The translations under genes were made by a program, and so were the position numbers. The notes beneath the pieces were generated by a model. The model made no database searches. It was given only the letters and a program-made list of their open reading frames with translations, and was not told the origin of the DNA. From positions 310,001-374,000 of the forward strand of contig BGKB01000013.1 in assembly GCA_003116975.1 (NCBI GenBank): 64,000 nucleotides of DNA, written 5' to 3'. This stretch comes from Aurantiochytrium sp. KH105. Taxonomy: Eukaryota; Sar; Bigyra; Thraustochytrida; Thraustochytriidae. Positions 58,927-64,000 of the stretch are shown here, in pieces. How positions within the stretch are numbered: position 1 is the first letter of the stretch; each line of letters opens with the position of its first letter.

Positions 58927-59043
58927 TGCGGCTACATTGGCGCGTGCAGTACCCGATTCTATCTTCTCCTCGCTGTACTACACGGCGCACGTGTGACGAA
59001 CGTGCGCGCACGCTTTAAAGGACGCACGCACAGATACAGGACC

Positions 59044-59901
59044 ATGTCAACGCTGCGCCTTGAAGGCGCAGACGCGCTGGGCGAGCTGCTGAGCAAGATG
59101 GCGGCCGAGGGGACGCTGGGATCACACACGGCCATCTGCTTCGACTTTGACAGAACTCTTACGAATGGTCTCGCGACGGTCTCCGGGGAAAAGGCCGTGC
59201 GTGGTGGCGCCGAGACCATTAAAGGACTCGAGGATGCGCGCGCAGCGGGCGCCAAGCTCTTTATTATCACAGCACGATCACCTCGAAAGATGGTTATTGA
59301 GAGTCTACGCGCATCCTTGGCCAGCGCGCAGCACATGCTTGAACCCTTTTTCACAAGCAATCAAGATGATAAAGGGGACGACGACGACGACAATGGACAG
59401 GAAGAGGGCATTGAGGTGTTTGAGTTTGCCGGTCATCAGATCGCGCGCGGTGGATGTCTGTATGCCACTGGATATCAAAAGGCTTTTGGCCTCCTGCACA
59501 TTCTCGATCACACCAAGGGGGCTATAACCGAGGTAATTTTTGTAGACGATGCCGTCACAAACTGCTACAATGTACACCAGCAAATGGTCGAGGCTGCTGC
59601 GCCGTGCACAAGCGTGTGGTGGGATCCATATGAAGAGGAGATGCAGTCTCGCTCCATGATTCCTGAGCACTCGGGATCGAGCGACTTTAACTTTGCTGCT
59701 TTTCTTGAGACACAACTTGAAACCTTTGGCATCAGTCCCGATGTTCGTGCTGAGCGCCAGGCCGAGTACAAGGCTCGCGAGCTCGAAGAGGGCCGCGAGG
59801 ACCTCAATGCACGCGAAGAGACAGATCCCAAACCTCTCCAGGATCTTGAGTCCAAGAATGCTGGACTCGCTGCGCTTTTGATGCGCAACGCCCCGCAATA
59901 A
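59044..59901 (+). CDS. HAD-superfamily phosphatase-like protein
   Basis: 285 residues from the ATG at 59044. HAD motif I reads FDFDRTLTNG (two Asp), motif II is in LFIITARSPRK, and motif IV-like acidic residues are in VIFVDDAVTNC. This pattern resembles the DUF2608-type HAD proteins. Substrate unknown. The C-terminal 60 residues are charged and helical. An upstream frame to 58993 lacks an ATG. Its last about 28 codons have a decayed copy just downstream (59999-60079). Confidence 0.75.
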   Translation: MSTLRLEGADALGELLSKMAAEGTLGSHTAICFDFDRTLTNGLATVSGEKAVRGGAETIKGLEDARAAGAKLFIITARSPRKMVIESLRASLASAQHMLEPFFTSNQDDKGDDDDDNGQEEGIEVFEFAGHQIARGGCLYATGYQKAFGLLHILDHTKGAITEVIFVDDAVTNCYNVHQQMVEAAAPCTSVWWDPYEEEMQSRSMIPEHSGSSDFNFAAFLETQLETFGISPDVRAERQAEYKARELEEGREDLNAREETDPKPLQDLESKNAGLAALLMRNAPQ

Positions 59902-59998
59902 GCAAAGATTGGCTGCAAAAAAGATGAGAAGAGATAAGAATTGAGGTTTGATGAAAGATTATCAAGATAGTCGTAAGAAACTTACTGTCAGTACATGC

Positions 59999-60079
59999 GA
60001 GGAAACCGAATCTCTGCAAAACCTTGTGTCCGAAGATGCCGAACGTGCGGCGTTCTTGATGCACAACGGCCCAGAATAA
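59999..60079 (+). pseudogene. Decayed duplicate of the HAD gene's 3' end
   Basis: The frame reads EETESLQNLVSEDAERAAF then LMHNGPE and a stop. It aligns with the end of the HAD protein (LQDLESKNAGLAALLMRNAP). The following UTR-like sequence (AAAAGATGAGA) is also shared. About 30 residues with a conserved stop position, so it is a partial tandem duplication; an alternative last exon is less likely. Confidence 0.75.
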
Positions 60080-60252
60080 TTCTCAGAAACAAAAGATGAG
60101 ATGAGACGCGAGAGATGAGAAACGAATTTGTGAAAGTTTACATGGCTACTATCATCCTCTTCGGTGGGCCATACTACCTTGGCTTGTTGCGAGACTGTCA
60201 TGCTGTTGATTGGACACGGCAGCAAAAATGACAACGAAACAAGACCGGCTGG

Positions 60253-60876
60253 CTAGCCTCCCGTGACGATGCGATACGTGACGTAGCTACCTGCAGTGTC
60301 ACTTTTTCGAACGATGCGCACGACCTGGCCCTTGCGCAATCCAAAATACCGCGACACGGCATCGTTGTGACGCATCCGGGGCAGCTGTTCTGCCTTAATT
60401 TTGTATCGCTGCAGAAGCGCCACTTTCTCGGCGTCACTGAGAACTGTATGATGCGGAACCATTTCGTGGGTCATGAGATCGAACTTGAGCTCAGCATAGG
60501 TAAAATATTCGAGGGGGCAAGTTCCCTTGGACACTTGAAGGGCCTGCCGACCAAACGGCGAGATACCTTCACGCAGAACGAGAATTCCACGGCTTGCCTG
60601 GCCTGCAAGAAGTTTCTCATTGAACTCACGGATCGGCTTGACGCCGACCTTGACCTCGGAGGGAAAGCAGAACATGATAATTTCCTTTGAGGTGGGATTT
60701 TCGAAGCGCTCTTGGCCCAGAAGCGAGAGCTGCACCATTTTTTGCGAGCAGTACCTGCGATGGAATCCTGGCAAGTCGAGGTTTTCCCATGAGCTCGAGT
60801 CGAACCCGCGTCGCCGCATCAAACTCGCCAAAGTCTTTACGACGCGGTACACGTCTGTGTCAGAGGGCGCCTCCAT
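60253..60876 (-). CDS. RPB5: RPB5 (RPABC1), shared subunit of RNA polymerases I, II and III
   Basis: 207 residues, the normal eukaryotic length. The N-terminal jaw domain (about 1-140) contains MFCFPSEVKVGVKPIREF. The C-terminal assembly domain, conserved with archaeal RpoH, reads LPRMRHNDAVSRYFGLRKGQ then VVRIVRKSDTAGSYVTYRIV. The subunit sits at the downstream DNA jaw of all three nuclear RNA polymerases. Start at 60876 is clean. Giant viruses also encode RPB5, but length, host-like codon use and surroundings favour a host gene. Confidence 0.94.
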   Translation of the reverse strand: MEAPSDTDVYRVVKTLASLMRRRGFDSSSWENLDLPGFHRRYCSQKMVQLSLLGQERFENPTSKEIIMFCFPSEVKVGVKPIREFNEKLLAGQASRGILVLREGISPFGRQALQVSKGTCPLEYFTYAELKFDLMTHEMVPHHTVLSDAEKVALLQRYKIKAEQLPRMRHNDAVSRYFGLRKGQVVRIVRKSDTAGSYVTYRIVTGG

Positions 60877-61364
60877 GGTCTATTTTTCGAAGCACGTGCG
60901 CCGAGTGGCGCGACCCGTGGGCGCAAGAATACACAGACCAAACTTTTGCAAAGAACTGCAAGCCGTACTCTAAGCTCCTTAGATCTTGTCGAGGATTCCT
61001 TTGGCGTGCGTTTTGCTCGTTATCTAGGCCCCGCGCGCCGCCCTCCCAGCCTTGCGCGCGCGCGCGCGCCCCTTCCGCTTGGTGTGATGAGAGTGTCTGC
61101 CGCCACCGATCGATCGATCGATCGATCAATCAATTTTAATTAAATTAATTAATCAATCGTTTTATTCATCAATCAATGGCAATGGCGGCGAGAGTTAAAA
61201 TTTTATTATTTTTATAATCATTGATGCTTTGCTTAGATCCTTTCGGGTCCTTTGCGAAGAAAACAAAGCAGGCTTCTAGCGCCAAATTGCAAATGATGTC
61301 CTGACTGTGGCAATCAAATAAGATGGTTCAAGTTCGTTTCTAGTGTTTAGTGTTTTATTGGTAT
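60877..61364. other. Intergenic region, RPB5 promoter
   Basis: Contains a GATC tract (61107-61132) followed by an unusually AT-rich patch (61132-61220). The right end is the 3' UTR of the 414-aa gene. No gene supported. Confidence 0.55.
61107..61132. repeat. (GATC)n tract
   Basis: Six or so GATC/CAATC units about 230 bases upstream of the RPB5 start, grading into AATTAATT. Confidence 0.9.
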
Positions 61365-62609
61365 TCAAGAGGATGACGTTGGCGGAGATGTTTCGCGCAA
61401 GAGTCGAGTGTACACGGATAGCTGCTTGACAGTCTCTGGCTGACCAACGAGAATTTTGTCAAGGGTTTCTGAAGAGAGCGCGGGGTCCTTGCCGAGGGAT
61501 GAGATACGCTCAGCTCGCTGCTCCGCGAGTTTGACGTCCTTTTCAAGAGCGGCAATCTGCTTGTCAATGGTGGCGAGATCGATACGGCGGCCTAGTCCCA
61601 TTCCATGACGAAAGATGAAGCGACGATCGCCGCGCATAACGTCCCCGAGCAAAACGAGCTCGTTCACAAGTGGCGTTGCAACGAGCATGCGGACCACACG
61701 CGCCATGACGTTGTGTGAGCAACCAATCTTTTCGCACAAATCGACAAGGTCATTGGCTTCGAGACTCCCCGTCTCTTGAAGCACACCGATGACCTCGCGT
61801 GTCACGCGCTGCTCCAGCTCATCGTCCTGTGCTGCCAAAACTGGGTCGACGCGGCGTTTCTTCAATGACGGCTCAGCTGCTGTGCTCGCCGGACCTCCAA
61901 AAGACGAGAACTCTTTCCCCTTGACCTCTGCATCCCCTGCAGATGGGTTTGCTTTTGGGAATGATGGAATACCGACAAGAGAGGCGGAGTGGTGTGATCT
62001 CCCTGGCGGGACCACGGCCTGAGACGCGTTTGGCGTCGCGCTCAACGACTGCGTAGCTGTTTTAGACGGTTTTACTTGAGAGGCTCCGTGCGTCGTTTCT
62101 TGCCCACTCTGTTGAGGTGTTGATTGGGTAGCACTTGAGCGTTCTGCAAGATCGTCAGGTTTCTCTTGATCCTCCTCACGAACATGAACACGTGGCACGG
62201 GTTGCAAGTGCTGTTGATGTGGCGCAGCTTGCTGTGGCACTTGCTGAGTGCGAGGCGACGGGGAAGGGGCAGCGGCTGCACTCAAAGAAGAACCTGTTTC
62301 TTTGGACGATTCTTGCGCCTTCTCTTCCTCCTGTGAGGCCTTCGGCTTCTCGGCCACGGTCTTGGTTTCCGTCTCGGTTTGGGCCTCGCCCGTCGCCGTC
62401 ACTACACCAGGTCCGGCGCCTTGTGCCTTCTCAGCGCGATCCGCACCCTCGGTAGCCTCGGCGGCAGGCTTGGCCGCGTCACTGGCGGCACGGTCTGTGC
62501 CCTTCTCCTCCTCCGCGGCCATCTCCTCCTCCGCAAAAGTCTTCTCCCCGTCCTTGTCCTTCTCCACGTCCTTGGAGAGCAGCCTGAGACAGAGCGATCT
62601 GCCTGCCAT
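61365..62609 (-). CDS. Hypothetical protein, 414 aa, with a helical C-terminal domain
   Basis: Residues 1-240 are disordered and rich in Glu, Ala, Gln and Ser. From about 255 to 405 a folded, helical domain follows (LEQRVTREVIGVLQETGSLE then VDLCEKIGCSHNVMARVVRM). Its spacing resembles a winged-helix or other small DNA/protein-binding domain, then a coiled-coil segment (IDKQIAALEKDVKLAEQRAE). No family recognised. The start MAGRSLCLRLLS is basic and could be a weak organelle signal, but that is uncertain. Confidence 0.6.
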   Translation of the reverse strand: MAGRSLCLRLLSKDVEKDKDGEKTFAEEEMAAEEEKGTDRAASDAAKPAAEATEGADRAEKAQGAGPGVVTATGEAQTETETKTVAEKPKASQEEEKAQESSKETGSSLSAAAAPSPSPRTQQVPQQAAPHQQHLQPVPRVHVREEDQEKPDDLAERSSATQSTPQQSGQETTHGASQVKPSKTATQSLSATPNASQAVVPPGRSHHSASLVGIPSFPKANPSAGDAEVKGKEFSSFGGPASTAAEPSLKKRRVDPVLAAQDDELEQRVTREVIGVLQETGSLEANDLVDLCEKIGCSHNVMARVVRMLVATPLVNELVLLGDVMRGDRRFIFRHGMGLGRRIDLATIDKQIAALEKDVKLAEQRAERISSLGKDPALSSETLDKILVGQPETVKQLSVYTRLLRETSPPTSSS

Positions 62610-63151
62610 CCGGAACGTCTCCAGAACGTCACGGGAACCTTGTTCTTTCCGCTGCGACCCTCGCTGCGCGCCCGCGGGGCCGCCTATAAAGCCCTTCCCC
62701 GCGCCGGCGGCAAGTGAAACTCTCCCGACTTCCCGCCCTTGTCCGTTCTTTTCCCGTTCCGAAGTCGCTGGTGGCCCGGGAATTCCCGTCCGAATCCGGT
62801 AGTCGTCCAGCGGCGTGAGGCGGGGATTTCCCGGGGCTAAGATTGATGGGCGGCGGTGCGTCGGCCGCGCAGGGCTGGCAAGGAAAGCAAAGCTAAGCAG
62901 GCGCGGCGCGAGAAGCAGACGAGCACAAGGACGGCGAGCTTGGCGCGCGCGCGGAAGAGGCCTCGCGCAGCGCGTACGAAGCCCTCCTCCCGCGAGACGG
63001 AGGACCGCATCTGCGGCAGCGGCTCGACGTGAGCGGAGCAGAGGTCGAAGAGCGGAGAGCAGCGTAGCCAGCCGCTCGGTCTTGGTGACCTAACCTCCTT
63101 CTCTGCTTCGTTCGCTGGCGTCGTCGTTGAGGGCGCGCGGAGAAGGACACG
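62610..63151. other. Divergent promoter region, 414-aa gene / eIF2-alpha
   Basis: GC-rich spacer. TATAAA at 62686-62691 on the plus strand is far (about 465 bases) from the eIF2-alpha start, so its role is doubtful. No gene supported. Confidence 0.5.
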
Positions 63152-64000
63152 ATGGCAGAGGATGCGGCCGCCGCTGCGGCGGAGATTATCTCGGCGCAGG
63201 AGCGCGAGGAGCGCGAGATCCGCCTCTCGTGCAGGTTCTATGAGGAGCAGTTTCCCGCCCTCGAGGAGTGCGTGATGGTGCAGGTCAAGAGCATCGCAGA
63301 AATGGGCGCCTACGTGTCGCTCCTCGAGTACAACAACATTGAGGGCATGATCCTGCTGAGCGAGCTCTCGCGCAGGCGATTCCGTTCGATCAACAAGCTG
63401 ATCCGCGTGGGCAAGCTGGAAGTGGCCATGGTGATCCGTGTCGACAAGGAAAAGGGCTACATTGACTTGAGTAAGCGCCGCGTGTCCAAGGAAGACATTA
63501 TCAAGTGCGAGGAGCGATACAGCAAGGGCAAGGAGGTCAACTCGATCATGCGTCACTTGGCCGAGACGACGGGATCGAACCTGTTGGAACTCAACGAAAA
63601 GATCGCCTGGCCGTTGGCCAAGCCGCCCTACCAGAACACCCACCAGGCCTTTCGCATGGCCATCAACGATCCGGAAAAGGTCTTTGGCGGCCTCGATGTG
63701 GACCAATCCATCATCGACCAGCTCATGGTCGTCGTCCGCCGTAAGATGACGCCCAAGCCCATCAAGATTCGCGCCGACATCGAGGTGACTTGCTACCAGC
63801 CGGAGGGCATTGACGCTATTATTGCCGCGCTCAAGGCGGGCGAGGCCATTGGCAAGGAGGGCAAGGCCATCAAGATTAAGCTGATTGCGCCCCCGCGCTA
63901 TGTCATGCTCACCACCTCGCTCAACAAGAACGATGGCTTTGACGCAATGAACCGCTCGATTGATGCCATTCGCACGGTCATCACGGACCGCAAGGGTAAC
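63152..64000 (+). CDS. EIF2S1: eIF2-alpha, translation initiation factor (runs off the window)
   Basis: The 283 codons present cover nearly the whole protein. The S1 (OB-fold) domain begins about residue 30 and reads EECVMVQVKSIAEMGAYVSL. The regulatory loop LLSELSRRRFRSINKLIRVG contains the serine equivalent to human Ser51, the target of eIF2-alpha kinases, so stress control of translation is likely conserved. The helical domain and most of the C-terminal alpha-beta domain follow (IAPPRYVMLTTSLNKNDG). eIF2 brings initiator tRNA to the 40S subunit. Start ATG at 63152 after an Ala/Arg-free leader; an Ala-rich N-terminal extension of about 15 residues is present. Confidence 0.95.
   Translation, partial: MAEDAAAAAAEIISAQEREEREIRLSCRFYEEQFPALEECVMVQVKSIAEMGAYVSLLEYNNIEGMILLSELSRRRFRSINKLIRVGKLEVAMVIRVDKEKGYIDLSKRRVSKEDIIKCEERYSKGKEVNSIMRHLAETTGSNLLELNEKIAWPLAKPPYQNTHQAFRMAINDPEKVFGGLDVDQSIIDQLMVVVRRKMTPKPIKIRADIEVTCYQPEGIDAIIAALKAGEAIGKEGKAIKIKLIAPPRYVMLTTSLNKNDGFDAMNRSIDAIRTVITDRKGN

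Noticed and set aside
62837-63706. 289-codon minus-strand frame opposite eIF2-alpha
   Set aside because: Antisense of a highly conserved factor; no domain.
1-64000. CRISPR arrays, rRNA genes, LTR retroelements
   Set aside because: None seen: no regularly spaced long repeats, no rRNA core motifs, no reverse transcriptase or integrase domains in the translated frames.

Overview
This window is nuclear DNA of a protist with GC-rich, gene-dense and intron-poor chromosomes. The best guess is a thraustochytrid (labyrinthulomycete stramenopile). Support: long, mostly single-exon eukaryotic genes (Sec62, Sec31, CDC50, ARP1, Ku70, RPB5, eIF2-alpha), only two introns that I can place, Frizzled-type receptors, a Tudor-like module of a kind I associate with stramenopile proteins, and a Crinkler-type nuclease-kinase. 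The taxonomic call is inference.

Layout. 0.7-5.9 kb: two tandem Frizzled-CRD 7TM receptors (-). 8.4-9.8 kb: CDC50 flippase subunit (+). 10.4-12.4 kb: RGG-tailed ABC-class ATPase (+) with a one-base frame break. 12.5-18.8 kb: three poorly known proteins, one with about ten bacterial-style LPxxL repeats. 19.9-26.5 kb: RlmN-like radical SAM enzyme with a C-terminal membrane tail (+), Ku70 (+) and a candidate FAAP100-like protein (-). 26.5-27.6 kb: a tandemly duplicated intergenic unit, then an acylated MARCKS-like protein (-). 28.1-33.8 kb: Sec62 (-), ARP1 (+), mitochondrial MnmA/TRMU (-) and two-exon DCTN6 (+), so two dynactin subunits lie about 2 kb apart. 34-37.9 kb: BRCA1-like RING-BRCT protein (-). 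38.5-49.4 kb: IQ/coiled-coil protein (+), Sec31 (-), a peroxisome-tagged ACAD10/11-like acyl-CoA dehydrogenase with a 22-nt first exon (+), and a coiled-coil protein (-). 50-58.9 kb: a distinct block of small, tightly packed, less GC-rich genes. It holds two membrane proteins, a CaaX protein, a poxvirus-A22-type resolvase-like segment, a TBP-like segment running into a 713-base assembly gap, a restriction-nuclease/kinase Crinkler-type protein, a divergent nucleotide-sugar dehydrogenase and an orphan. I read this as probable giant-virus or mobile-element debris. 59-64 kb: host genes resume with a HAD-like phosphatase carrying a decayed duplicate of its tail, RPB5 (-), an orphan (-), and eIF2-alpha (+), which runs off the right edge.

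The host genes form no single pathway. Several concern genome maintenance (Ku70, FAAP100-like, BRCA1-like), and others the secretory pathway and membranes (Sec62, Sec31, CDC50) or dynein transport (ARP1, DCTN6). Intergenic regions are rich in simple repeats. GATCGATC tracts recur just upstream of start codons.
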